The notes under the pieces were generated by a model. The model had not been told where the DNA came from. It saw nothing but the letters and a program-made list of their open reading frames with translations, and searched no databases. A program made the translations under genes and the position numbers. This document shows, in pieces, positions 1 to 10,187 of a stretch of DNA of 64,000 nt; the stretch's first letter is position 1, and every line of letters starts with the position of its first letter. The stretch comes from Betaproteobacteria bacterium (GTDB taxonomy: Bacteria; Pseudomonadota; Gammaproteobacteria; Burkholderiales; Casimicrobiaceae): the NCBI GenBank assembly GCA_027492485.1, contig JAPUER010000007.1:1-64000 (forward strand), written 5' to 3'.

Positions 1-4
1 TCAG

Positions 5-34
5 ACCCTTCGCTACGCTCAGGGCGAACGGGGG
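5..34. repeat. REP-like repeat, family C
   Basis: This short GC-rich element (CCTTCGCTACGCTCAGGGCG followed by AACGGGGG) belongs to the same repeat family as the inverted pair at 38777-38860. It lies between tetR and whatever gene is left of the window. It looks like a dispersed intergenic repeat rather than part of a gene. Confidence 0.55.
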
Positions 35-149
35 TTTTGTCGCGAATTTGGGAAATCTCAATAACCGCCGAATCTGCACACGGGTCAGGCGCTGTAGTTT
101 GCGTTGAATGCGCCAAGCAGAAAGTCTGTTGAACATTGGGTAACCTCAG

Positions 150-181
150 TTTCTTACGGCGTAATATTACATCGTAAGAAA
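150..181. promoter_or_regulatory. 32-bp near-perfect dyad, candidate operator
   Basis: TTTCTTACG and CGTAAGAAA flank the perfect palindrome GTAATATTAC, all centred on the same axis; only two base pairs of the 32-bp dyad (159-160 against 171-172) do not match. It lies 52 bp past the tetR stop codon. It is not followed by a T run in either direction, so an operator is more likely than a terminator. Which gene it controls is not visible; it could serve a gene beyond the left edge. Confidence 0.45.
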
Positions 182-233
182 AGGCCCGCAAAGTTCAAAC
201 AACGCGTTGCCGTTGCAACAGACAAAGCTTGGG

Positions 234-911
234 CTACTCGATCCCTAATTCGCGCAGCAACGCCGCGTAACCCACCTCAAAGGTGGTGTCGTACTCCGAC
301 GGGACATAAAACTGGCTTGCCGCAACAAGCCGCGGATGGCGAGCCGCCATGACGTCGGGCGGTACGGGACTCAGCGCAGACGGACCGGCGGCGTAACCGC
401 TGCTTTCGTCCTGCGTCGCGCCCTGAACGTAGTAGCCGAGAATGCGCAGCCCGCGGGCGGCAAGTTCCGGAGGCAGGCCCGCGTCATAAAAGCAAGCCAG
501 AATTTCGTCCATGTAACGAGCGCCCACCTCCGAGTTCCACTGACGCAACGACAACCAAAGATAGAACCGTGGGTACTGTCTCGCCAGCCGTCGCCAGCCA
601 TACGCCAGCTCGCGCAGCCGCCGGCCGGGTGACAACGACTGCGGCGGGATGGGCATGGCCGCGAGCACGCGGTCTGCCAGTGAATCGAGGATGTGCGCCT
701 TGCTCGGAAAGTAGTGATAAATGCTCATCGCCTCGCAGCCCAGGCGTTGTCCGAGTTTGCGGGTGCTGAACTGATCGATGCCGCTCTCCTCGATGAGCGA
801 GAGCGCTTCCGACTCGATTCGATCGCGGCTGAGCGCGACGCGCCGCTTTCCGGTGGTCTGGCCCGCGGCAGCGGCAGGCCGGGCGCGAGGTTTTCGCAGC
901 GTCGTCGTCAT
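234..911 (-). CDS. TetR/AcrR family transcriptional regulator
   Basis: This 225-residue protein has the TetR layout. After a basic, Ala/Pro-rich N-terminus, residues about 27-75 form the helix-turn-helix DNA-binding domain: LSRDRIESEALSLIEESG, then the recognition part FSTRKLGQRLGCEAMSIYHY. The rest is a helical ligand-binding domain. The YHYFPSKAHILDSLADRVL stretch is typical of the end of a TetR_N domain. The ATG at 911 is the first in frame and no strong Shine-Dalgarno is visible. The effector and targets are unknown. The strong dyad at 150-181 lies beyond its 3' end, not in its own promoter. Confidence 0.85.
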   Translation of the reverse strand: MTTTLRKPRARPAAAAGQTTGKRRVALSRDRIESEALSLIEESGIDQFSTRKLGQRLGCEAMSIYHYFPSKAHILDSLADRVLAAMPIPPQSLSPGRRLRELAYGWRRLARQYPRFYLWLSLRQWNSEVGARYMDEILACFYDAGLPPELAARGLRILGYYVQGATQDESSGYAAGPSALSPVPPDVMAARHPRLVAASQFYVPSEYDTTFEVGYAALLRELGIE

Positions 912-1013
912 GAACCGGGACGTTACAACAAAGGCCGCGCCTTGCGTCGTCAGTTTTGATCTGCCGCAAGCCGAAATCCGCAGCGCTGCCGCGGCGGCCG
1001 CATTCGCCCCGCG

Positions 1014-3047
<2,034 letters not shown>

Positions 3048-3245
3048 CGCGGGATTATCGCGCGGACGGGAAAATACTGTCAATGCGTACAGCTTTCGCG
3101 AGCGTCGTAGAGTATGCTTCAGCGCACCCAAATTGAATCGCACCGGGCGGCTCGTGCCAGCACGTGGCGCAATGAGATTGCGCTCTACGCTTGCGGGAAC
3201 CCGGAAGCGCTTCTCCGACCACGCCGACGCTGCACATCACCCATA

Positions 3246-3974
3246 TCAATAGACGCTAACGGCAGTTACCACGTCGCCGCTAAAGGAGCAACGGTAGCTC
3301 GACCTTAGCATCGCGCCAAAGCTGTTTTGGCTATCAACAGTTCCGCTGGCTGAGTAACTTGTACTTTCGCCACGAGCAAAGATCGCGGTTGAGGGCGCCT
3401 TCAGTTTCGATCTGACTGCATCCTCACACAAGGAATGCAGGTAGAAGTTATTCGCAAGGTCGGATCTGGTTGAGGAGTTAGGAATTGACCCAGCAATAAC
3501 CAAAAAAGCTATCAATCCGCCCACTATCAGAAAAAACATTCCAACGATGTTTCCGCCGGCGCTACTGGCAGAACGAGCTGGACTCTTTTCTCCGCAATGA
3601 GGACAGGTTTGCGCCTTCAGGGAAACCATGCCACCGCAGGTTCTACACGTACCAGTCTTGGCAGGTTGAACCTCCGCTGCCTTGGGGCTATCCGTCTCTG
3701 CCGGAGCCGGAGCCGGCGCCCGTGCCGGCGCAGTCACTGTAGGCTGCGAGACTGGCGTCAAAGGTGGAAGGTCAGCTGCTAGCCGTAGTTGCTGCTTTTG
3801 TCTGTTCAGATTCACTGTGGCTTTGAGCGGATCAACTTCACCGCGCGCAATTGAGCGACGAAGCTCCGCCACCTTCCGCTCAATGGCTAGCTCAACGACA
3901 GATCGATCCGTCGTCCGCTCTATACCGAATTTTGCAAAGATGTCGTCACTCACATAGACCCCCAACGTTGTCAC
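3246..3974 (-). CDS. Zinc-ribbon, single-pass membrane protein of unknown function
   Basis: I do not recognise a named family for this 242-residue protein. In order it has a charged helical N-terminal part (residues 1-68), an Ala/Pro-rich linker (70-107), a zinc ribbon with Cys110, Cys113, Cys124 and Cys127 (CRTCGG and CPHCGE), one hydrophobic segment (about 143-163), and a C-terminal domain of about 75 residues containing two cysteines. The C-terminal part resembles small secreted domains that follow a membrane anchor. The start is a GTG at 3974. The DNA is visibly less GC-rich than its neighbours, which suggests later acquisition. It stands alone between uvrB and the permease. Confidence 0.7.
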   Translation of the reverse strand: MTTLGVYVSDDIFAKFGIERTTDRSVVELAIERKVAELRRSIARGEVDPLKATVNLNRQKQQLRLAADLPPLTPVSQPTVTAPARAPAPAPAETDSPKAAEVQPAKTGTCRTCGGMVSLKAQTCPHCGEKSPARSASSAGGNIVGMFFLIVGGLIAFLVIAGSIPNSSTRSDLANNFYLHSLCEDAVRSKLKAPSTAIFARGESTSYSASGTVDSQNSFGAMLRSSYRCSFSGDVVTAVSVY

Positions 3975-4088
3975 AAACCTATCGGTACCTCAGCACGAAT
4001 GCTGGTATCTTGACCTCCTCTTACATCTCAACCGAAGAAACGATGGTCCTTGCGCAGTAGCGTTTGATGTATTAGTTCGTATCATTTT

Positions 4089-4110
4089 GCCCGGATGCGA
4101 GCATCCGGGC
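4089..4110. repeat. REP-like hairpin, family D (possible terminator)
   Basis: GCCCGGATGC and GCATCCGGGC form a perfect 10-bp stem with a 2-base loop just after the permease stop codon. The flanking TAGCCCGGAT form matches the longer element at 56033-56105, so I read it as a dispersed repeat. No T run follows on the minus strand, so intrinsic termination is uncertain. Confidence 0.5.
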
Positions 4111-4130
4111 TACAGCTGCACGACCTCGTG

Positions 4131-5399
4131 CTACCGCTTCCGCAAAATCGCGTAAAGCAAAATCGCCCCAAACGTAGCCGTCCCAATCCCGCCCAGCGTG
4201 AATCCGCCAAACTTCAGCGTGTAGTCGCCGGTGCCAAGTACCAGCGTGACGGCGGCGACGATGAGGTTGGTGTTGTTGCCGAAATCGACCTTGTTGTCGA
4301 CCCAGATCTTGGCGCCGGCGACGGCGATGAGGCCGAAGACGACGATGGAGACGCCGCCCATCACCGCGAGCGGGATGGCCTGGATCAGTGCGCCGAATTT
4401 CGGCGAGAAGCCAAGTAGGATGGCGATCAGGCCGGCGACGACGAAGATTAGCGTCGAGTAGATCTTTGTGGCGGCCATGACGCCGATGTTCTCGGCATAG
4501 GTCGTGACGCCGGTGCCGCCGGCGGCACCCGAGACCATCGTCGCCACGCCGTCGCCGATGAAGGCACGGCCCATGTATTGATCGAGGTTCTTGCCGGTCA
4601 TCGCCGACACCGCCTTGACGTGTCCGAGGTTCTCGGCGATCAGGATGATGGCTACCGGCACGATCAGCAGCATGGCATTGCCGTCGAACACCGGCGAAAC
4701 GAAGTTCGGTGCGCCGAACCAGGCCGCGCTGGCCACGCCGGACAGGTCGATGGCTTTGCCGAGGCCCATGCCATTGGTGAGGATCGCGTAGACGATGCTG
4801 GCGAGAATCAGGCCTACCAGAATCAGCAGTCGCTGCACCAGCCCGCTGGTGTACACCGCCACCAAGCCGACGCAGACGAAGGTCACCGCCTGCATCCAGG
4901 CGTCGAACGGTGTCGGCGCCATGTTCTTGATCGGGATGCCGGCGAGATTGAGGCCGATCACCGCGACCACGGCGCCGGTGACGACCGGCGGCATGAACTT
5001 CTCGATCCAGCCGACGCCGATCATCTGCACGACGAGCCCGATCACCGCAATTGCTGCGCCGCAGGCGATGATGCCGCCCAGCGCCACGCCCAGATTGGCG
5101 TTCGGCCCCTTGCCGGCGTAGGCGGTGGCCGCGATCACCACGCCGATGAAGGCAAAGCTGGAGCCGAGGTAGCTCGGCACCTTGCCGCGGACGATCAGGA
5201 AAAAGATCAGCGTGCCGATACCGCTCATGAGGATGGCGACATTGGGGTCGAAGCCCATCAGGATCGGCGCCAGCACCGTGGCGCCGAACATGGCGATGAC
5301 GTGCTGTATGCCCATAGCGACGGTTGCCCCGTAAGGCAGCCGCTCGTCGGGCGCGACAATACCGCCGGAGGTATTTTCTTTCCAGCTAAAAAGTCCCAT
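4131..5399 (-). CDS. uraA: Uracil-xanthine (NCS2) permease, UraA-like
   Basis: This 422-residue inner-membrane protein is an NCS2 family nucleobase:proton symporter with about 14 membrane segments. The two conserved acidic motifs of the family are visible: AENLGHVKAVS, corresponding to the substrate-binding Glu of TM8, and TTYAENIGVMA, corresponding to the TM10 Glu. Both are the UraA (uracil) form, so uracil is the likely substrate. The frame is open to 5525, but the ATG at 5399 (MGLFSWKENT) follows an AGAGGAA ribosome-binding site and matches the family N-terminus. It is divergent from folE across a 277-bp gap. Confidence 0.9.
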   Translation of the reverse strand: MGLFSWKENTSGGIVAPDERLPYGATVAMGIQHVIAMFGATVLAPILMGFDPNVAILMSGIGTLIFFLIVRGKVPSYLGSSFAFIGVVIAATAYAGKGPNANLGVALGGIIACGAAIAVIGLVVQMIGVGWIEKFMPPVVTGAVVAVIGLNLAGIPIKNMAPTPFDAWMQAVTFVCVGLVAVYTSGLVQRLLILVGLILASIVYAILTNGMGLGKAIDLSGVASAAWFGAPNFVSPVFDGNAMLLIVPVAIILIAENLGHVKAVSAMTGKNLDQYMGRAFIGDGVATMVSGAAGGTGVTTYAENIGVMAATKIYSTLIFVVAGLIAILLGFSPKFGALIQAIPLAVMGGVSIVVFGLIAVAGAKIWVDNKVDFGNNTNLIVAAVTLVLGTGDYTLKFGGFTLGGIGTATFGAILLYAILRKR

Positions 5400-5676
5400 C
5401 GTGTTTCCTCTCGTGATGACGTGTTGGAATTGGTTTTTTTGGCCCGTTGTGCGGACCGGTATCGTTTGTAGCGACCCCGCGCCGAGTACGCAATAGGCGC
5501 GCCGATTTCGCGCGCCAGGCAGCAACGCGTGGGAGCGGTATCACCGCGACTGCACGGGCGCCACGATTCCGTCGCGGTAGTACCGCTGCCACAGAAACGC
5601 CGGGCAAATCAATACCGGCCACCGGGTTAATCAGCCATGCGACAATGCCCCACCGGCCACCCAGGATGCAGCAAAG
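5400..5676. other. Divergent intergenic region uraA/folE
   Basis: This 277-bp gap must hold the promoters for the leftward permease and the rightward folE. The permease ribosome-binding site (AGAGGAA on the minus strand) is at its left end. I could not assign convincing -35/-10 pairs or a riboswitch-like structure. Confidence 0.4.
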
Positions 5677-6420
5677 ATGACCGCCGAAACCTCCGCCAAG
5701 AACACCGATGCCCGCATCGCCGCCGAGCGCAATCTTGCCGCCATGCCCGCGTCGGAGCGCGTGCGCGCCCGCATCAAGGCCGCCGGTCAACGCTTTCACG
5801 CCAACGACAACATCAGCGAGTTCGTGCGCGACGGCGAAGTTGCCGAGTTGCAATCGGAAGTGGAAGCAAAAATGCGCGAGGTGCTGAAAAGCCTCGTCAT
5901 CGACACTGAGAGCGACCACAACACGCAGGAGACTGCCAAGCGCGTCGCCAAGATGTTCCTCAATGAAGTGTTCCGCGGTCGTTACACCGCGCAACCGCCG
6001 GTTACCGAGTTCCCCAACGTCGAGCATCTGAACGAGCTGATGATCGTCGGCCCGATCACCATCCGCTCGGCCTGCTCGCACCACCTGTGCCCGATCATGG
6101 GCCGCGTATGGATCGGCGTGATGCCGAACCAGCATTCCAACCTGATCGGGCTGTCGAAGTACGCACGACTGGCCGACTGGGTGATGAGTCGACCGCAGAT
6201 TCAGGAAGAAGCAGTGACGCAACTGGCCAATCTATTGCAAGACAAGATTCAGCCCGATGGCCTCGCGCTGGTAATGGAGGCGGATCACTTTTGCATGCAC
6301 TGGCGCGGCGTGAAGGATAGCGACGCGAAGATGATCAACAGCGTGATGCGTGGTTCGTTCCTCAAGGATGTGAACCTGCGTCGTGAGTTTCTAGCCCTCG
6401 TTGACAGCAGGAAGGCCTGA
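5677..6420 (+). CDS. folE: GTP cyclohydrolase I
   Basis: FolE converts GTP to 7,8-dihydroneopterin triphosphate, the first step of folate and pterin synthesis. This 247-residue protein has the family zinc motif RSACSHHLCP, with Cys133, His136 and Cys206 (in DHFCMHWRG) as the expected zinc ligands, and the GLSKYARL and QEEAVTQLANLL stretches typical of the T-fold. The first 45 residues are a charged N-terminal extension. The BLUF gene begins two bases after its stop codon, so the two are co-transcribed and probably translationally coupled. Confidence 0.95.
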   Translation: MTAETSAKNTDARIAAERNLAAMPASERVRARIKAAGQRFHANDNISEFVRDGEVAELQSEVEAKMREVLKSLVIDTESDHNTQETAKRVAKMFLNEVFRGRYTAQPPVTEFPNVEHLNELMIVGPITIRSACSHHLCPIMGRVWIGVMPNQHSNLIGLSKYARLADWVMSRPQIQEEAVTQLANLLQDKIQPDGLALVMEADHFCMHWRGVKDSDAKMINSVMRGSFLKDVNLRREFLALVDSRKA

Positions 6421-6422
6421 TC

Positions 6423-6854
6423 ATGCTGGTTCGCATGCTTTATGTGTCACGTGCTACCGAGGCCATCACGCCCACCGTCGTGGATTTGATCCTGACGCAG
6501 TCGCGCAAGAACAACCCGGACGCCGGGATCACGGGTCTGCTCTGTCATTCCGACAACATATTCATGCAAGTTCTGGAGGGTGGGCGCAAGGCGGTCAATG
6601 CGACCTACGCACGCATCGTGGCCGATCCGCGCCACACCGACGTGCAGTTGCTGCAATATGAAGAAATTGCCGAGCGGAGTTTTGCGGGCTGGACGATGGG
6701 TCGCGCCAATCTTGAGCGCGTGAATCTCTCCGTGTTGCTCAAATACTCCGAGAAGGCAGCGCTTGATCCCTATGCGGTGTCAGGTAAGGTGTCGATGGCG
6801 CTGTTGCAGGAACTAATGGATACGGCAAGCATCGCTTCGTGCGGAACGGCTTGA
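6423..6854 (+). CDS. BLUF-domain blue-light photoreceptor
   Basis: This 143-residue protein is a stand-alone BLUF (sensor of blue light using FAD) domain with a short C-terminal helix region. The flavin photocycle residues are in place: Tyr7 in MLYVSRA, Asn31 in KNNPDAGITGLL, Gln49 in FMQVLEGG, and Trp90/Met92 in GWTMG; spacing matches short BLUF proteins such as Slr1694. It has no output domain, so it must signal through a protein partner. It starts two bases after folE and is followed by a strong terminator at 6896. Why a light sensor is tied to pterin synthesis is not evident. Confidence 0.92.
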   Translation: MLVRMLYVSRATEAITPTVVDLILTQSRKNNPDAGITGLLCHSDNIFMQVLEGGRKAVNATYARIVADPRHTDVQLLQYEEIAERSFAGWTMGRANLERVNLSVLLKYSEKAALDPYAVSGKVSMALLQELMDTASIASCGTA

Positions 6855-6895
6855 AGCTGGCAACAACGGCCGGCTCCACCCTTCGTATTTGTTCA

Positions 6896-6933
6896 CCGCA
6901 AAAAAGCCCGATCTGAGTCGGGCTTTTTTGCGG
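6896..6933. terminator. Bidirectional intrinsic terminator
   Basis: CCGCAAAAAAGCCCGA and TCGGGCTTTTTTGCGG flank a 6-base loop. The stem has a GC core with an A tract on one side and a T tract on the other, so it can end both folE-BLUF from the left and the leftward IPTL-CTERM gene (stop at 6945) from the right. Confidence 0.9.
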
Positions 6934-6944
6934 GTGACGACCAG

Positions 6945-7988
6945 CTACTTTGTGGAAGCGCTCGCTTCGCCGTCGGCATCCTGACCACGACGACGATTGC
7001 GCAATCCATACAAGCCCCACAGGGCAGCAGAGAGCGACATGCCACCCAAGCCCAGCGCAGAAAGCGTTGGCACGTTAACGGCAAGCGCCGTTGGAACCGG
7101 TGGTGTTACCGTGCCACCCGGCAGGTCAAAAATAGCGCCGATCAAGCTCAAACAGTCGGTTGCGCCCTCCGGGTTGCCTGTCACCGAGAGGGTATTGGCG
7201 CCTGGCACGAGCACGGATGCTACCGACGCGCTGGCGTGATCCCACAAACCACCGTTGGTGACGGTGCTGCCCGGTGCGACGGGCAAACTGGCCCCTTGGA
7301 ACAGCGGGTAGGTGATGGGTGTGGAATTGACCGTCAGGGTGTTGGTGCCGGTTTCGCCAAAGTTTTGACCATCGGACACGATGAGATTCAGCGTTGCCGC
7401 GCCAGACGTGTAGTTGATGCCCGACAGCGTGGCGCTCCAGCCGGCCAAATCGAACGTGTTGGTCTGGTTCGAATCATTGCCCCAGAACACGGCGATATCG
7501 CGATTATTCGCAGAATTGCCGTCGTTGTAGAACACGAGCAGCGATGCGCCATTCGGATCGAATGTGCCCGACGTCAGCATGTTGGTCAGCGCGTAGCTGC
7601 CGTTGCCCGTCACGACGGAGGTCACATCGGCCTGAAATGCCTGCGATGACGACTGACTCCAGCAGTTGTTGTCACTGAGACCGATATTGGTTCCCGTAAA
7701 TGGTGTGCCCCCAATCGAGCCGCCACGAGTCAGCGCCGTCGTCGTCGAAGCAACGCCGTGCCACACAAGCACCGCGCGGGTCACGGTACCGGTAACGCCG
7801 GTAACGGTAATCGTGCCCGTGCCTGTGCCACGCAGGCCCGAAATGCCGAACATGCCAAAGTCAGTCGAACCTACGAACGGCCCCGCCGTGAGAGTATTTG
7901 AGAACGACGGCATGGCCAGAGCGGCCGCAGTCGCCACCGCAACCGCACGGCGGGCGATTGAGAACTTACCGAGTTTCGATGTGCGCAT
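6945..7988 (-). CDS. Exported protein with IPTL-CTERM-like sorting tail
   Basis: This 347-residue protein begins with a signal peptide (about residues 1-30, ending near AMPSFSNT), continues with a Gly/Thr/Ser-rich beta-type domain of the kind found in DUF3344-like surface proteins, and ends with VPTLSALGLGG, a hydrophobic helix and the basic cluster RNRRRG. That tripartite tail resembles IPTL/PEP-CTERM signals, which direct processing and surface delivery. Some 14 residues follow the basic cluster, which is longer than usual. A GGGGGA ribosome-binding site precedes the ATG at 7988. Function is unknown; a surface or matrix role is inferred. Confidence 0.75.
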   Translation of the reverse strand: MRTSKLGKFSIARRAVAVATAAALAMPSFSNTLTAGPFVGSTDFGMFGISGLRGTGTGTITVTGVTGTVTRAVLVWHGVASTTTALTRGGSIGGTPFTGTNIGLSDNNCWSQSSSQAFQADVTSVVTGNGSYALTNMLTSGTFDPNGASLLVFYNDGNSANNRDIAVFWGNDSNQTNTFDLAGWSATLSGINYTSGAATLNLIVSDGQNFGETGTNTLTVNSTPITYPLFQGASLPVAPGSTVTNGGLWDHASASVASVLVPGANTLSVTGNPEGATDCLSLIGAIFDLPGGTVTPPVPTALAVNVPTLSALGLGGMSLSAALWGLYGLRNRRRGQDADGEASASTK

Positions 7989-8150
7989 GAATTCCCCCTG
8001 TGTGAATCAAAACAATCTGCTACGTCATCAGGCCGCGAGTGATGCGACCGAATTCAGCCAAATCTGAACAGTTTACGCGGCCGGCTCAGGACGCAGATTG
8101 ATTCTTGCGTTACGGCCTGTTACAGATGTTGCGAATTTGGTTCAAGCTGC

Positions 8151-8852
8151 TCAGGACTTCTTGCCCTCGCCCTTCATCGCCTCCAGTTTTGCGACGTCGA
8201 TCTTGCCGAGCAGCGTCTTGACGTCGCTCATTTCAACGCCCTCGGCGTCCACTTCGACCATGAAGCGGTTGCCGACCACCATCTGCACTTCGCCGCGCTT
8301 GCTGCCCTTGCTCCACTTTTCGTGGATCTTGCGGCCGCCGACGGTCGACGTCTTTTCGTAGCCATCGCCGCTTTCCTTGTCGACCTCGACGTTGAGCCAT
8401 ACGTTCGCCAGCGCAAACGGCCCGGCCAGCGAGCCCGGATCGGTGATCTCGAAGCGCACCCGCTTGCTGCCATCGGCCGTGCGGAACGATTGCTTCGCCT
8501 CCGACACCGCAATGCCGAACGCGTTGTTCTTTTCGCCCGAGCTCTCGCCCTTCTCGAAGCCGGCCAGTTCCTGCGGCAGCGCTTCCTTGAGCTTGCGGAA
8601 GTCGACCGGCTCGTAGCTGCCGCCGCCTGCCGCGCCGGCCAGGCCTCCGAGCGCGCTCATCGCCGCACCCACGGCGGCGCCGACGTCGCCCTTCGCCGCA
8701 GCCGCCTCGGCCTGTTTGCCGGCGGCCTCCATGTCTTTAGCGGCCTTTTCCAGCTTCTTGATCGCCTCCTCCCGCGCCACCTGCTCGGGGCTGGGGCCGC
8801 AGGCGGTGAGCAAAGAGGCCGAAAGAAACAACGCGACCAGTGAGCGGTTCAT
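8151..8852 (-). CDS. Putative lipoprotein of unknown function
   Basis: This 233-residue protein has a lipoprotein signal peptide with lipobox LLTAC (Cys18), so it should be lipidated and membrane-anchored. Residues about 25-60 are a charged, Ala/Lys/Glu-rich coiled-coil-like stretch, followed by a short Gly/Ala-rich hydrophobic segment (63-80). The remaining 150 residues are a mixed alpha/beta domain with no family I recognise. It is monocistronic between the IPTL-CTERM gene and a membrane-anchored unknown. Confidence 0.75.
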   Translation of the reverse strand: MNRSLVALFLSASLLTACGPSPEQVAREEAIKKLEKAAKDMEAAGKQAEAAAAKGDVGAAVGAAMSALGGLAGAAGGGSYEPVDFRKLKEALPQELAGFEKGESSGEKNNAFGIAVSEAKQSFRTADGSKRVRFEITDPGSLAGPFALANVWLNVEVDKESGDGYEKTSTVGGRKIHEKWSKGSKRGEVQMVVGNRFMVEVDAEGVEMSDVKTLLGKIDVAKLEAMKGEGKKS

Positions 8853-8960
8853 GGAGAGAATTCCTGAATCAGTTGGTGATAGTAAAAAGACGCAAATCAG
8901 GTGGCGGCTACGTCACGCAAACGACGCGACCGCGCCGAGCTCCTGCGCCCTCCTCGGCAG

Positions 8961-10124
8961 CTATTCTCGGCAAACGCTATCGAAGTCGTCAAACTTGCCG
9001 CTGGGACTGGGACGATCAGGTTTCGCAGGCGGATCGAACACATCGGCCGTCCAGCCCGCCATCATCTGGTCAGCCATCAGCCGGGCCGTGTATTGTTGCT
9101 CCGGGCTTAGTTTGGCGGTTAATATCGATTGACGCTCGATGAGGCGTTCTCTCACCCTGCTGGCACGGCTACGCTCGCTATCCGACCGTCTGCTCCGCAA
9201 CAAGGATGATTGCCTGTCCTGCAACGCCGCATCGGCATAGGTGAACGCAAGCGCACGCACCGGATCAGTTGGCAAACGCGGCATCATGACCTGCACATCG
9301 AACACATTCATCTGCCCTGCTCGCCCTGCATACTCGACACTTGCGACCGTCAGTTCGAAGTCATTTCCTTGCTGAGCCAACGCATCGAGCATCGGCCCGT
9401 AGTATTCGCGATAAGCAGCGAACGCATCAATGCTGCCCGCCCAGTCAGTGGGGTCGAACATCGGGAAATTTACAAACTGCCTCATGGCCGGCTCATAACC
9501 CATGAGGGCCGACTGCAGCATGAACTGCCATGCCGGCTTGGTGTCCGGCCCCGGCGAGTAGTCGGCACAAACGCTGCCAATCTCAATCAGGGCAGCTCGG
9601 CTTCCGGCAATCAGGCGTTCGAGTTCGGGGTCGCGCCGACCTTCTGACTGCCGCTGTTGAAAAAGTCTTTCGCGGTGCCGAAGCTCCTTTTCGCCCATGA
9701 GAGGAAAGAAACCGCACTTTGCGACTTCTTGCGCCAGGACGCATGCGGCGCGCGCGTTCCCGTTCGAAGCGAGGCTATTGAGCGTTGCGACCCGCGCTGC
9801 GGTCAACGGCTGATTGGGCGGCGGCAACTCGTCGAGATCACGCTGGCGGCGTTCACTGTAGCGCTGGACGGCAAAGAGATGCAAACTGGCACGACCGGCC
9901 ACCTCCGGAAGTTGATACGCGCCAGACACGGCAACGCTGTCAGGTGCCGCCGACCGTGTCATCGCAAGCGGCGTCTGTGCAGCAGTCACGGCCGATTGCG
10001 CAGCTACCTCGGCGACGCGCCGCTGCGCGACAAACCAGCGGCCGCTGATCAATATCAGCAAGGCAGCGAGTGCGATGAGTATCCACCGGACGACTCGGTT
10101 AAGCCAGCTCCGGGGCGTTCCCAC
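8961..10124 (-). CDS. Membrane-anchored protein of unknown function
   Basis: The 387-residue product has one N-terminal membrane segment (about residues 12-32, WILIALAALLILISG) and a long, Arg/Gln-rich helical periplasmic part. Residues about 130-150 (NGNARAACVLAQEVAKCGFF) look like one helix pair of the Sel1/TPR kind, and later helices have similar spacing, but the motif is too weak to call. The C-terminus is Pro/Asp-rich. The start is a GTG at 10124 with a weak GAAG upstream. Neighbours give no functional clue. Confidence 0.65.
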   Translation of the reverse strand: MGTPRSWLNRVVRWILIALAALLILISGRWFVAQRRVAEVAAQSAVTAAQTPLAMTRSAAPDSVAVSGAYQLPEVAGRASLHLFAVQRYSERRQRDLDELPPPNQPLTAARVATLNSLASNGNARAACVLAQEVAKCGFFPLMGEKELRHRERLFQQRQSEGRRDPELERLIAGSRAALIEIGSVCADYSPGPDTKPAWQFMLQSALMGYEPAMRQFVNFPMFDPTDWAGSIDAFAAYREYYGPMLDALAQQGNDFELTVASVEYAGRAGQMNVFDVQVMMPRLPTDPVRALAFTYADAALQDRQSSLLRSRRSDSERSRASRVRERLIERQSILTAKLSPEQQYTARLMADQMMAGWTADVFDPPAKPDRPSPSGKFDDFDSVCRE

Positions 10125-10187
10125 TTTCTTCAGTCGTTCGATTTTGACAATGCAACCGGGTCACCCAAGGTCGACCATCGCCGCCGC

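Noticed and set aside
4131-5399. Xanthine or purine instead of uracil permease
   Set aside because: Both acidic motifs (AENLGH and TYAENIG) are of the UraA type, so uracil is preferred, though the substrate is not proven.
5400-5676. Riboswitch upstream of the permease or folE
   Set aside because: No conserved purine, tetrahydrofolate or preQ1 aptamer core could be recognised by eye.
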